DNA from: Buxus sempervirens
Taxonomy: Eukaryota > Streptophyta > Magnoliopsida > Buxales > Buxaceae
NCBI GenBank assembly: GCA_947561395.2
Contig: OX387188.1
Location: forward strand, 7,052,150 to 7,116,149
Direction of reading: 5' to 3'
DNA: 64,000 nt
In this document: piece after piece, positions 9,222 through 20,440 of the stretch
How the letters are laid out: each line of letters starts with the position of its first letter
Position numbering within the stretch: the stretch's first letter is position 1
Notes under the pieces: model-generated
Seen by the model: only the letters and a program-made list of their open reading frames with translations
Told to the model about the DNA's origin: nothing
The model's database searches: none
Program-made: the position numbers and the translations under genes

Positions 9222-12196
9222 TGTAAAACCCTGGATTTTCCTAAAAATAAAATAAATAATTAAGAGATAAATTATGGAGGAAAATACTAAGAAATATAAT
9301 AGTAGGAGAATTAAAGAAAGATTTAAAGGTTAAAATAGGAATTTAAAGAGAAAGGGGTAATTTAGTCATTTAAAATTTGTTAAATTCATGAAAGAAAATA
9401 AGATAATTAGTTATTAAGTCAACAAATTCAACTAGATAAAATCTTAGCTTAGTTGGATGTAAAATAATGAAATTAAGGCTTAAAGGGTGGAAAAGGGCCT
9501 AATGGTAATTATATTATTTAGGGTCCAAAATATAGGTATTTTGAGTGAATAATAAAAGTCTAATTTCAATTTAAAATTAGGAATAAGATTAAGCACGAAA
9601 ATTAATCAGGAGATCCTTTAAAAAAGAGTTAAAGGAGTTAAACTAAGGAGAAGGGTAGAAGAGAAAATACACTTAGTATATTAGAGTAAGCTAAACCTAA
9701 TTAGAATTTGTCTAACAAGGAGGCTATAAGAGAGAGGTTTAAAAAGTGTTTTAGGTTTTAAAAATAAGTTAGAAGGAGAAGGAAATTCGTGCATATGTGA
9801 TAGGAGCAAAAAATAGAAGGAGAGAAGAGAGAAAAGAAAGGAGGAATTAGAAAGAAGAGAAGTTGTAGAGATGGCCGACCAGCCAACTTCGAACGGCGAG
9901 CTAGGAATATCCAACCATTGGAATGGGCTGAAATTTTAAAGTTTTTTTCTACTCATGGAAGACTTCAAACTGAACGGTGGAGATCTAAATTGGAAAAGTC
10001 TAGAGGGGTGCGGTCGAGCTCCAAAAACGGGCACAAACGAAGTTTCTAAAAAAATCTGGGTTCATCATAAGGCAAGTAGCAAACCCTTGAAACTGGAGGA
10101 ACTGCATGTTTTCTTGTGTTTTGATGTTTGATCGTATTGTTTTTGAAGTTGGATTTCATGGGAAAAAGCTTATTTGTTTATAAAGAATTGTTTTTGTGAT
10201 TTAACTTTCTTTGAAACTCAAGATAAGTAGGAAGATGATGGGATTAGTTTAAGGTTGTCTCAGAGCTAGTTTGGAATGGAAATCAGATGTTTAGAGTCAA
10301 ATCAAGTAAATATTTGGGTTAGAAAGATTGAGAATTTCCGCAACTTAGAAAATTAGTGTTAATATTCAGAGCGCTCGAGACACCGCTCGAGCGTTATTTC
10401 GGGCAATAGGCTTTTGAAAAATAACAGAACCTGAAACCTTAACCGCTAGAGCAGTCGCTCGAGCGTCCATTCAAGCGATCATCTGTCAGAAATTTCAAAA
10501 CTTGGGATTTGTGCCCAGATTCAATTTTAATGTTGTAACACCTATAACTAGGGTAATTTAAGATGTAAGAAGTGACGGAATTAAATTCGGATTAAAGGGT
10601 AACTATTTGGGACATTGAATGCATTAACCATCAAAGTAGACTAGTTTAGGTAAACCATATGCACTCATACCACTTTCATTAGGAATCTAGGTATGAAACC
10701 TGGTCTAACAAGTCATAATAGACCTAAATTAACTTCTGGAAAGAATCAATAGCATAACCCAAAGGTTTTAGAGATTTAGGGTATTTGTTGGTAAATAAGA
10801 ATTAAAAAGTAAAGATTTTAGGATGAACCAAAGAGTAGGATTTTGAGTAAACTATGTAAGAAATAAAGAATAACCTGAATACTAAATTAGAAAGATAAAC
10901 TAAGTATGCCCACACTAACACGACTCAAATCTGAACTTTTATTTCGAATTTGTGTATACTCTTGTACTTTTCTTATTAAATGACCTGGAACTCTATTTAA
11001 GAGCTGTTTAATGGTTATTTTGAATATCTTGGTTGGACACCGTGGTTTTGGAAATTAATGTTGGATATATCATTTGGGACATGTTTATGATTACTGGTAT
11101 GAGGATTATCACTGAATATTGCATCTTTGAGTTATTCGAGGTTTTGATTGTGAGTTGTGTCTAGTGGACAATGCTTAGTATGGATCCATAGCTTAGCTAG
11201 GAAGTGAAATGGAATTGGCTGGTAAGTTATTCTTGTTCAGACCTCCCCAGTATGTGGTCCGTCGTACTTGTAGGTGCGGGCGACGTAGGTAGCAATCCTC
11301 GACCACTGCTGGTGTGGCCTGGTCTTAGCCGAGGTTGTCGATTGGCAATGGTTTTTATTTGTTATTCAGGTTACCATCCGCATGCTTCAATGAGACATCT
11401 ACTTTCACGAGCTTTATATTGGTCATGTTGGTAGGTTACTTGTGACTCGCACGTTGGAGCTATGATTTGGCCGTGCTCAAGGATCACTTGTGACTTGCAC
11501 CTGCACTGGAATTAAACTTGTTGTCGTGGGTCCATTAATCTTTGATCGGATTGGTATGGCCTCTGCGGAAGCGGTACCCTTGATGGGATTTTATTTTGGA
11601 CTGAGGATTGTACTCGCCAACCCATTCGTGGGTGGTCCGCGTTGATGGTGTCGGAGGAGATGGTAGTGACTACTGGTGCAGGTTCCATCTATCATGTAAG
11701 TCGTAATGTGGTGAACTATGGGGGCAAAAATATCTTATTAAGTGGTTTCAGTTCATGAGTCCTATTATGTCACACATGTTTGTTTTGGATTGGTAATTGT
11801 TATTGTTATATCATCATATTATTGTGGTTTTGGTTTTATCGTTCACCTCATAACTATTATTGTAAAATTATGGACTGTTTTACATCATGCACATTGCTAC
11901 TTGTTGAGATTTATTCTCACTCCGGTTTCTCCCCATTTTTCAGGTACTCTTGGCAAGGACGTCAAATTTTGGGCTAATTGTAGATGGGTAGTCTATGTAG
12001 TTGTAGGTTGTTCATGGAATTGAAATCCTTGTAAATCATAATTGATGAATAATAAAGAGAATTTGAATTCAAGTTTCCACATTTACTCTGATTATAAATT
12101 TAGAAAAAGTTTTAAATTGTCCATTTTCTTTAGTTGTTTTGTTTATTTACCATAACACCTCGGGTTTGGGAATGGACCCGGAACCAGGGCGTTACA
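9222..12196 (+). mobile_element. L2: solo LTR, L superfamily (CTCGAG subfamily)
   Basis: It begins TGTAAAACCCTGG, ends CAGGGCGTTACA and is flanked by a perfect 5-bp duplication AACTC (9217-9221, 12197-12201). At 2975 bp it has no internal region, so it is a solo LTR left by recombination. Features in order: a weak TATA (CTATAAGAG, 9724), a donor-like AAG|GCAAGTAGC at 10069-10080 (GC type), a CGCTCGAGCG island (10370-10490), a decayed repeat block around 11430-11510 (CTTGTGACTYGCAC), a TTTTTCAG acceptor-like site at 11936-11943 and an AATAAAGAG near 12050. It splits E1 gag. Confidence 0.95.
10370..10490. repeat. CTCGAG palindrome island in L2
   Basis: Several overlapping CGCTCGAG / CTCGAGCG words (for example CGCTCGAGCG) occur within 120 bp, about 300 bp after the donor-like site. 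The same island with the same word recurs at 31790-32030, 35215-35390, 51170-51350 and 58340-58600. Confidence 0.85.
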
Positions 12197-12201
12197 AACT
12201 C

Positions 12202-12345
12202 TGCCCCAAAAGCAAAGTGAAGATTGGTTGCCCTAAACATGCAATGAACAAGGAGGTCATTTCTTGTTCCAGGAGTGGGGGTTGCACTAGGGTTGCCAGT
12301 TCCTTCCATCTCTTGGCGTAATCCCTCATTGATTTAGGAAATTGA
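12202..12345 (-). pseudogene. E1 gag, central part
   Basis: The minus strand reads open through MRDYAKRWKELATLV and LLEQEMTSLFIACLGQP. This matches the core of plant gypsy gag (SFxEYAxRWREMAxxVxPPLLExEMxxLFIETL). Upstream the match stops abruptly where the 50-bp tandem array begins, so the gag N-terminal domain is missing here. A related N-terminal gag domain survives on the other strand at 52741-52954. Confidence 0.85.
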
Positions 12346-12755
12346 TCTATTTTAGCCGCTTTGGGGCGACAAGGAAATAGAACCTAGATTACTGATCTAT
12401 TTTAGCTACCCGAAGGCAACAAGGAAAGAGAACCTGGATTAATTGGTCTGTTTTAGGTACCCGAAGGCAACAAGGGAAAAGAACTTGAATTACGAATCTA
12501 TTTTAACCACCCGAAATATGCAAGGGAAGAGAACCTTAATTACTGATCTGTTTTAGCTACCCGAAGACAATAAGGGAAGAGAACCTGAATTACTAATCTG
12601 TTTTAGCTGCTCGAAGGCAACAAGGGAAGAGAACCTGAATTAAGAATCTGTTTTAACCGCTTTGAGGACGACAAGAGAAGAGAACCTGAATTACGAATTT
12701 GTTTTAGCTGCCCGAAGGCAACAAGGGAAGAGAACCCGAATTAGCGAGGGGCTTC
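12345..12755. repeat. Tandem array, about 50-bp unit, eight copies
   Basis: A unit around GAAGGCAACAAGGGAAGAGA with a flanking ATCTGTTTTAGC repeats eight times with moderate divergence. It directly abuts the gag segment at its left and belongs to the internal part of E1. Ogre-like elements often carry tandem repeats in this region. Confidence 0.9.
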
Positions 12756-12785
12756 AGTTGAGCTCAGTATCACAAGGTTGGACCT

Positions 12786-13300
12786 CATCGAGTATCTGTA
12801 GGGGTAAGCTAAAAGCAGCACCCGGGCTAACCTCAGCCTATCTCCGATTCAACCATCGGCTACTTTGGTGCCACCATTTTGGACTACGTTGGGTCTCCGC
12901 AAGGGGTAAGCTAAAAAGCAATACCCGGGAGTACCTCGGCCTGTCTCCGATTCAACCATCGGCTGACTTGGCGCCACCATTTTGGACCGCGTCGAGTCTT
13001 CGCAGGGGGTAAGCTAAAAAGCAATACCCGGGCATACCTCTGCCTGTCTCTGATTCAACCATCGACTACCTTGGTGCCACCATTTTGGACCGCGTCGGGT
13101 CTCCGCAGAGGGTAAGCTAAAAAGCAATACCTGGGCGTACCTCGGCCTGTCTCCAATTCAACCACCAGCTGCCTTGGCGCCACCATTTTGGACCACGTTA
13201 GGTCTCCATAGGGGTAAACTAAAAAGAAATACTCAAGCATACCTCGACCTGTCTCCGATTCAACCATCAGCTACCTTAGCACCACCATTTTGGATTGTTA
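12786..13300. repeat. Tandem array, 103-bp unit, five copies
   Basis: A unit containing GGGTCTCCGCA...GGGGTAAGCTAAAAAGCAATAC...TTCAACCATCGGCT...GCCACCATTTTGGAC repeats five times. Starts at about 12891, 12994, 13097 and 13200 give an exact 103-bp spacing. It lies next to the 50-bp array and is likewise part of E1. Frames open through it on either strand are by-products of repetition. Confidence 0.92.
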
Positions 13301-13742
13301 GATCCAACTGGATCGAATGATCTTACAAATTGATACAAAAGGGTGTGACCTGAGCTCAAGGTCTTAGGTGATTTAAGAAGCACTTGCTAGGTTTGATTTT
13401 TTAAGGGTGACTGATTTTGAAAGAAGACATGGGGGGTCAAAGTGACCAGAAACTACAATTTCTTAGCATCGGAAAGATGGGGTCTGTTGGAGACCGAATG
13501 TCAATTCAAGAGTTGCAATAAGTTTCTACAAATTAATTCATTATTCATCTTTTTGACAATTCAAATTAGATTCAAAAGCAAAAACATCCGATTAATCAGA
13601 GGAAGCCACATGTTCAAATTACGAATTATAAGAAGCCTGTCGAGGCTTAACATACATCAAAATTAACATGCAGTACAACAAAGCCAAAGCCTAGAAAATT
13701 TGGTCATCATTATAATGGGAGGACACGTCTTGCCTCCTCAAG
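13301..13742 (-). other. E1 internal DNA, no recognisable product
   Basis: This stretch lies between the 103-bp array and the solo LTR at 13743. By position it is the E1 region between the DUF7745-like ORF and gag. No coding match, repeat or regulatory signal was seen. Confidence 0.5.
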
Positions 13743-14399
13743 TGTAAGACCCCAAAAATTTGCAGAAATTTTTAATAAAATAATAATCAGAATTTATTTG
13801 AGGATTTTACTAATGGATTATAATTATAAATCTAGGTGAACATACTGATGGAGGAGATCCGGAGATTAAGGTAGATCTGACCGTTGGATCATGAGATATT
13901 GAAGTAAATATTAATTCAAAGCTAATAAATAAATCTAATTGGTTAGTAGCATAGGAGTTGATGGTAGTGAGATACATAAAATCAAGAAATTAAAAAATAG
14001 GGTTAGTATTTAAGAAAGTAATTTAGAGAAATACTAGTCATATTTTACTTGTATTCGCTGACGGCTGAAGGAAACCAAAGACTGAGAGAGAGAAGAGAAG
14101 GAGCGTTCATTGATTTTGAGTCATTCTTCATCCTAGAAGAAGTGTTGTGTTGCTGTAGAAAGGGATCATCATCTACAGTGGAGGAGGAAGAAGGGAACTT
14201 GGTCGAACAAAGGTAGGTAGCACACCCTGTTTAGCCGAAACTTGGTTTTCTTACGTTTGATCATTCTTGATAATCTAAGAGTATTGTTTATATGTTTCTA
14301 CATGATTTAGAAGTATGATCTATATGTTTGGAAGTTATTAGAGTTGATTTGAATACGTAGATCGTCATTTTGATGTATAAAATTTAGTTTTTGGAAGTC

Positions 14400-14650
14400 G
14401 GATTAGCCGCTGTTGGTTGAACGCTTGGCACGATCGCCTAAGCGATCTAGACGAGCATCTCGCCTGTGTATTTTTAGAATTAAGTTAGAAAGGTTGTCCA
14501 ACCAGATCGCCTGAGCGATGGGTTGAGTGACTATTGAAATTTCGTTTTTTGTTAGGTCGCCTAGGTGCCCACCTTGAGCGCCCCTTTGTACAAAAAGTTT
14601 TGTTTTAAAAGAACGGCCGCCCAACCAGGTTGCCTAGGCGACAGGGTCGA
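14400..14650. repeat. GCCTAGGC-type palindrome island in L3
   Basis: Near-palindromes such as GATCGCCTAAGCGATC, AGATCGCCTGAGCGAT and GTCGCCTAGG are spaced 40-70 bp apart. Position matches the CTCGAG islands of other L LTRs, but the core word is different. Confidence 0.85.
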
Positions 14651-15731
14651 GCAACCATCATCAGAAATTGATTTTTTGCCTATTTTTAACTGCTATTCAA
14701 TTCCAAAATAATTTTAAATACCTGAACCTATAAATAGTGAGTGTTTACAATTGTTTTTAATGACTTTGTGTATTTAAACAAATTGATGAGTGATTTAGGA
14801 TATTTGCAAAAGGAGTTGTCTTACTTTGAAAATAAAAGGATTTTGGGTTATTTCACTATTTAATTTGATTTGATTTGGAAAATTATTATTCAGCAAAAGT
14901 ATATTTTAAAGTATCTTGATTTCAGAACTTTAGAAAAATCTTCACTCCAGAACTATTTTGTAAAATTATAATTGGAAAGAGTTTTAGCTTTGGAAAATCC
15001 CTATATGCCGCTTGGCACTATTATTGAACCATGTCTGTTTGAGAAAATTGTGATTGTTGGTGTCTAGTGGGCATAGCTGCATGTGGATCCATAAGGTTAA
15101 GCTTGAGAGTGAAGAGGTTCTTTCTTTGTTTGGGTACTCCTAATTTGAGCTCGCACTTCCTTTACAAATTAGTTTGCATTAGGGGATCTGCATGTCTGTA
15201 GGGTCATTTTGAGCCTCGCTAGTGAGTCCTATATATGCGGTTCAGCAGCCATCTCCATGTATTGATTCAGGTGCTACATGCTGGTGGTACGTGTCGAACT
15301 ATGTAAGTTTCGTGCGCAATAAGTCAATGACTACGGCTCTTGTCTCAATGATATACGGGTTTGAGGTTCTTAGTAGCTTCGCTCATAAGTTGCATAGTGG
15401 CATAGTGAATGGAGAGTTTCTTTTCAAAGGTCTACTTGTCTTCATGAGTCCTATAATGTTGTATGTTGGATGGTGATGGATTCGTGGTGATCTTGTTATT
15501 ACACTATTGTGTTGGGAATTTATGTTGATGGAATTGATTATACTTGTGAACTATTTTGATTTGAGAACTATTTAATCTGTTGAGATTTTATCATATCTTG
15601 CTTAGCTCGTTTATTTTTACCAAGCATGAAAATAACTATCTTCTATATATAAACTATTTATTTATGCATGTTGTTACCTACTGAGATATTTGTATCTCAT
15701 TCCTATTTGTTTTGTTTTGTTTTGTTTTTAG

Positions 15732-15817
15732 CTGATTCGCATGAGAGAGACGTGGGGTTTGCTTCTGAGGATGAGTTTGCTGATTTCCTTTCAGAGGACA
15801 ATTATTACCCAGAGTAG
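15732..15817 (+). other. Putative terminal exon of L3 with conserved acidic-tyrosine tail
   Basis: It follows a pyrimidine-rich tract and TAG. The frame starts with a codon split after G and runs about 28 codons to SEDNYYPE-stop. The same phase and the E-D-x-Y-Y ending are found in other L LTRs (22999, 28330, 38413, 49809, 56101). Confidence 0.45.
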
Positions 15818-17749
15818 TTAGGTTTTGATATTTGAGACATTGATTAGTTAATTGTTAATTTAAGAATTGATGTTTATGAGAGAGAGAATGATAGAACCTG
15901 TTTTTACCAAACTTGAGTTATATGTTGGTGAGAAAGTTTGGATGACTTTAATCCACGTTTTTTTATTGGTTTTTTATTAATGTTAAGACTTCCGCACTCT
16001 GATATTAATTGTGAATCTAATTGAATTTTATTGTCTGGTATTTAGTATCTTTGGGCCCGTAGCACTTCGGATTCGGGTTGAGTGCTAGTTTTGCATTGAC
16101 CTGGGTTTGGGGCACTACATCAAGGCACCCAGAAACTTGTTCTGCAGAAATCGGTCCTCATCTGCACGCTTGTGCACTATGTCCATTTCTTGCTGGAGGA
16201 CTACATTAGCATGTCTACTCTCCTATTCCGATTGCACATAAACTAAATGGATACAAGAGTGGGTCTCCTGCAGCTCGGCCACCCTATCTTGTATGTGTCA
16301 GGGGGAGGAACTGGAATGTCACTGGGTGTGATGGTTTGAAGAGGCGGGGGGCCATCATGGCCAAATTCCCAGGCCGTCCACTGCTCGTATTCCCAAAGAT
16401 GGGTCTTCGAGTATATGTCCTCTAGGTGCACATGCACAATCTTCCATTTTGCTAAAAGCTGCCACCTCAACCAAGTTGTGAGTGGACATGTCAAATCACC
16501 CGCATCATCCTTAAGCGAAATTCCCTACGGTTTCCCAAACTGTCTCAAAACCCTAATTGGTTAGTACGGTACAGCTGGAGTGAGGCCGATTAGGGCTAGA
16601 CACCTCTTGTCCTTGAAGGCCAAGATGGGGGTGTATGTGAAATGGAAAGTCCCCCACCATCTAATGTCTGCATCTCCAATAAGGTGGAGAAAATGGTTCA
16701 ACCACTCCTCTCGAGTTGGCAAGTCTGGGCGTATCTCTCTTCGAGCCATGCACGGGTCATTGTCCCGAACTATCCCGTATCTGTCATTAATGGGTTCAAC
16801 CACCATCAGGTGGTTTTGCTTCCATATGTGAAGGAGGAGAGCGCACCCTTGAAACTTTCTGATTCCATTTTTAAACAAAGTCAAGGCATGATACAATTAA
16901 GTGAGTATCAGTGGCATGATTCGGTATCCAGTTGAGAGTTGATCCAAAATCTCCATAAGGACCAAATTAATGGTGTCTCGCCCAGTTGGGAAAAAGATTT
17001 GTGGGAGAACCATGAAGGTGAATGTGTCCCACCAAACACGGGGTCTTTCTTGTTTTTTGTTTCTTATATTTTCAGCTAGGAAATTTTTGGAGACCATTGT
17101 GAATGATTTTTCACCTCCTAAGGTCTTGAATTCTTCCCTCGAGAGGCCAGAGAATTTAAAAGCTTCATTCTTGTAACTGTCTTTGAGGTTTGGGCTAGCT
17201 AGTTCACCACGGTCGCTAAACCTAAGGAACATATCAAATTCCTCGGTTGTGGGTGTTAGCACTCATTTTTGCACCTCCAAAAATACAGAAAATAAAATTT
17301 TAACTAAAAACTCAAACCCTAAGGGGTCAAAAATTTGACTTTTCCAACGCAACTGAGTTTGCTCAAATCGGAGTTCGAATGAAGAAGTTATGAGCCGGTC
17401 AAACTTGAGGGGGAGCAAAAGTTGGCTTTCTGCTAAAACCAGAATCTGCTGCCAAACTTTAGCTTAGTGGATAGAGAATCTCGACCTGATTCCAACGCCA
17501 CTAAGTTTGCTAAAATCGGACGTCAGATGAAAAAGTTATGGCCAGTCAAAGTTTTCAAAAAAAACTGCCCACGTGGCGAAAAAGAAGAAAAGGACAAAGC
17601 AAATAAAAATCTTGAATAAAATAATAATTTTTCTTAAAAATATCTCTTTTTTACATTTAAAATAAATCAAAAATAAAAAGAAAATCGGATGAAAAATCTA
17701 AAAATGAGCCAAATTGAATAAAATTTGGAATCCAAAAGCATTTAAGACG

Positions 17750-17875
17750 TGCAAACCGCACTATAAGTGCGAATAGGCCTCGTCCGCACTTATAGTGCAG
17801 ATCCGATCGGACCGCTATCGCTAGCTGTCCAATTCGCACGTTTTAAATGTCGTCCGCACTTCAAGTGCGGTTCTA
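17750..17875. repeat. X1 palindrome island 1 (CCGCAC/GTGCGG word)
   Basis: Three inverted-repeat units of the form CCGCACTATAAGTGCG occur within 125 bp, just upstream of the TATA box at 17887. Confidence 0.9.
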
Positions 17876-17886
17876 GAAATTTTTTC

Positions 17887-17894
17887 TATAAATA
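17887..17894 (+). promoter_or_regulatory. TATA box of the X1 LTR
   Basis: CTATAAATAGGGG is a textbook plant TATA context. It lies about 630 bp into the LTR and is followed by a C-rich leader, consistent with the LTR promoter. Confidence 0.7.
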
Positions 17895-19199
17895 GGGGTC
17901 CAGCCCCATTGTTTAGGAGGCCTCCTCTACCCTATCGTCCCCCTGCCTCTCCAGCAACCTGCAAACCCCTTGAACACCTACTCACTCACCCAACCCCTTT
18001 TTCAATACCCAAAATACCCTTGGTTAGCTCTTTTCCTTCTCCTTTCTTCATCTTCACTCACAAAGACAAGAGAAAGGAGATTTTTGGGACTAAAAGGAGG
18101 CTCCCAAGGTGCTGTCTATGTCACTTGGAAGATTATCACATCTTCCAGAGCCAAGGTAATATTAAGGTAAAGATACCCCTTGTATTTGGTTCAAAATATC
18201 TTGAAGTGAAGTTTCTTTAACATATTCTTGTTTAGTTGTTCTTAGATCTATTTCCTATTACCTGGTTTTCACCATCTTCCCTCTTTTAGCATGATAATAG
18301 ATCATCCATAGTGTGAGGAGGATTCCATCGAGAATGGGAGGAGAGTTTCTCTTCATAAGGAAAGGAAAAGTGTCATCTCTATTAGCTAGCATGTGATGTT
18401 TTACTATAATTTTTAGGAGGATATGTCATCCTTTGCCTATCCATTGTACCCCTAACCTCTTCCCCTCTCTCCCTTCATTAACGTGTGTTTTTTACCATTT
18501 CTTGATGTACTTATCTTTTATGATCATGTAGAGTAACATCTCACACGCACATACTTAGTCACTTTCACACGTTGTTTTAAGCACTTTTTCTTGAGAAATA
18601 ATCATCACATATGTTCACACACCACTTACAAAGAAGTATCTTTAAGGCTTGTTCTGATTCAGTTTCATCCATTGTAGGTATTAGTAAGAAGTCTTCTCTT
18701 TTAACCAGCTTATACATGTTATGTGGCTCATCCTAGATTCTCTTTGTTCTCTTTTGAAAGCATGATTAAACCTTAGATGATCACTTTTTATTTGTTATTT
18801 TTACATGCTAGTATCATGCATGATTATCATTGCCTAGCTTGTTGCATGCCTTGGCTCATGATTGACCGAATATGCGAATGTTTTGTTTGATTAAAGTTTG
18901 CTTGAGCAGATTGGTTAGAAGGTGGTATGATTTGTGCCTTTCGGCCCATCTGCCTTCTTCCTTCATGAAGGAGAGAGAGAAGGGTCAATTTTGGCACAAA
19001 ACAAGGACCCCTAGAGTCCCTGTTTCAAGTCTCAAGAGGTTGGTCAAGAGCAAGAATCATTTCATGTTTGAAACACCATGAGGGAGGCCATTTTTAGCCA
19101 AAATCAGTCTATGGAGACCACTGTAAGCCTACTTGGAGGCTCACAGAAGATGGCGGAAGCCCCTAAGAAGCCGGTGAGCAGGTTCTAAGCAGAGATTTG

Positions 19200-19330
19200 G
19201 GCATTTTTCGGGATTCAGGCCGAACCACATACTCAGAGCGGTTCAGGCCCGACCGCACATGATGTGCGGTCAGGCCTAGACCGCACTAGTTCTACGGTTA
19301 TGCCCGATCCGCAGCGTAAGTGCGGTCAGG
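19200..19330. repeat. X1 palindrome island 2, same word as island 1
   Basis: GACCGCACATGATGTGCGGTC (19251-19271) is a near-perfect inverted repeat. It is followed by GACCGCACTAG and GATCCGCAGCG...GTGCGGTC. The stem word CCGCAC equals that of island 1, 1.4 kb away. Confidence 0.9.
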
Positions 19331-20034
19331 CCCCGTGAACCACCAAAACCCATTTTATTCTATCTGTATCCATCTGACCCGACCCAATTCTTATTAACTC
19401 GAACCAATCAGGCACTTGGGTCAACCCAAGCCCGTTCCTGGGACCACCTGGACCCAATAAAGGCATTGTGGGCCTTCTAACATGGCCCACATTCAATCTG
19501 GCCCAAACCAAGGCCCATTTTGATGATGGGTCCAAGGCCACTTGATTAATTGCCCATGGGCCAAATCCAAGCCCAATGGGCCTTATAATTTTAACACACT
19601 AATTTTTGTAAATATAATTAAATCCAAAATCAAATAACCAAATCCAAAAAAGGTTACCCAATAATCCTAATGGGCCTTGGGCTTGACTTAAGCTCAACAT
19701 GGAATCCAATGGGCCTTCCAACGGGGCCCATGTCCAACCCACTTCATTAAAAAGCTAAAAAGATAAAATCAATTAAAATAAAAGGGACCTACACCTTCAA
19801 TGGTCCCTGTTCAGACTTAATAAACAAACATGCTGGCTTAGGAAATTGGGTGAGACCAAGTTGACTTGAACCAGGGAGACCCGAGGAACCTATCAGACCG
19901 ACAGGGCAGGCCAGGGTGTCTTCGGACTTCCCTAGACATAACCGAGAACTTAACTAGAGTCTCTAGAAAGCCGCAGACCAATCACAATAGACCTGAATAG
20001 GTACCCTGGTGCCTGCCTACACCCCATCAGGCAG

Positions 20035-20044
20035 TGGCTACTCC
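20035..20044 (+). other. PBS-like word inside X1 LTR
   Basis: TGGCTACTCC differs by one base from the primer-binding-site core TGGCGACTCC seen outside the E1 LTR (30417-30426). It lies 60 bp before the LTR end. The equivalent words are at 29475 in X2 and 36369 in X3. Confidence 0.6.
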
Positions 20045-20440
20045 GAATGTCTCGAGGCACGCACTTTCACATGCGCCTCGCCCGTGTGAAATCACGTGCG
20101 CATAGTGGGTGTCAACTCCACAGTTCTGAATCAGAAGACTGATAATTGGGGATCCCAAAATAACAAAGATGCTTGGATCATATCCCAATTTATCAACATG
20201 TTTAACAAGGAAAAAGTGAATCCCATGCGGTATCATGCCTCCCACTTAATCTGCTCATCCCCTTGGAGTTGTCTTGTCCAAGAACGGATCCAGGAAGTGT
20301 CCCAAGCACACTTCCCTATCCTAGGGAACTTGGTTCTCTCAAATGATGATGACGATGCCATGTGGCTAACTATCCAATCAGTGTTTCAAATCAATTTAGC
20401 GGGGCCATGCAAGAGCTCTCAATCAGTCTAATGCATTAAA

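Larger units (their letters stand above)
13743..16119 (+). mobile_element. L3: solo LTR, L superfamily (CCTAGG subfamily)
   Basis: It runs from TGTAAGACCCC to GGGGCACTACA with a perfect TSD TCAAG (13738-13742, 16120-16124). Length is 2377 bp. It has the donor-like AAAG|GTAGGTAGCAC at 14209-14219, an island of GATCGCCTAAGCGATC-type words (14400-14650), GATATTTGTATCTCA (15682) and a TTTTTAG acceptor (15731). A short open tail (15732-15817) ends Y-Y-P-E-stop. It sits in E1 just left of the DUF7745-like ORF. Confidence 0.95.
17254..20104 (+). mobile_element. X1: solo LTR of the Tat/Ogre-type family
   Basis: It starts TGTTAGCACTCATTTTTGCACC and ends TGCGCATA, with a perfect 5-bp TSD GTGGG (17249-17253, 20105-20109). 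The last dinucleotide is TA instead of CA, a probable C-to-T change, because sister X2 ends TGCGCACA. It shares CCTTCCAACGGGGCCC (19715), GACCAAGTTGACT and CAGGCAGTGGC with X2 and X3. It has a good TATA at 17887 and two palindrome islands built from one word (CCGCAC/GTGCGG). Its plus orientation is opposite to E1, in which it sits. Length 2851 bp. Confidence 0.93.
16125..20440 (-). pseudogene. E1 ORF upstream of gag, DUF7745-like (split by a solo LTR)
   Basis: Coding traces lie at 20440-20105 and 17253-16125, split by the LTR 17254-20104. Removing that LTR and one GTGGG rejoins the frame around an E-L-T-P-T-T-E-E-F-D motif. An FWDP block lies just upstream; FWDP...LxPTxEEY is the opening of the plant DUF7745 family. 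Downstream are DTFTFMVLPQIFFPTGRDTI, FQGCALLLHIWKQNHL and REEWLNHFLHLIGDADIRWW, which match the central DUF7745 blocks (GLxLFP..., GCAQLLxVWxxSH). The end (16240-16125) is charged and coiled-coil-like. Stops interrupt it at several places. Function is unknown; its place before gag matches ORF1 of Ogre-like elements. Confidence 0.7.

Noticed and set aside
12662..13267. Open frames on both strands
   Set aside because: They are products of the 50-bp and 103-bp tandem arrays, with repeated peptide units and no family match.
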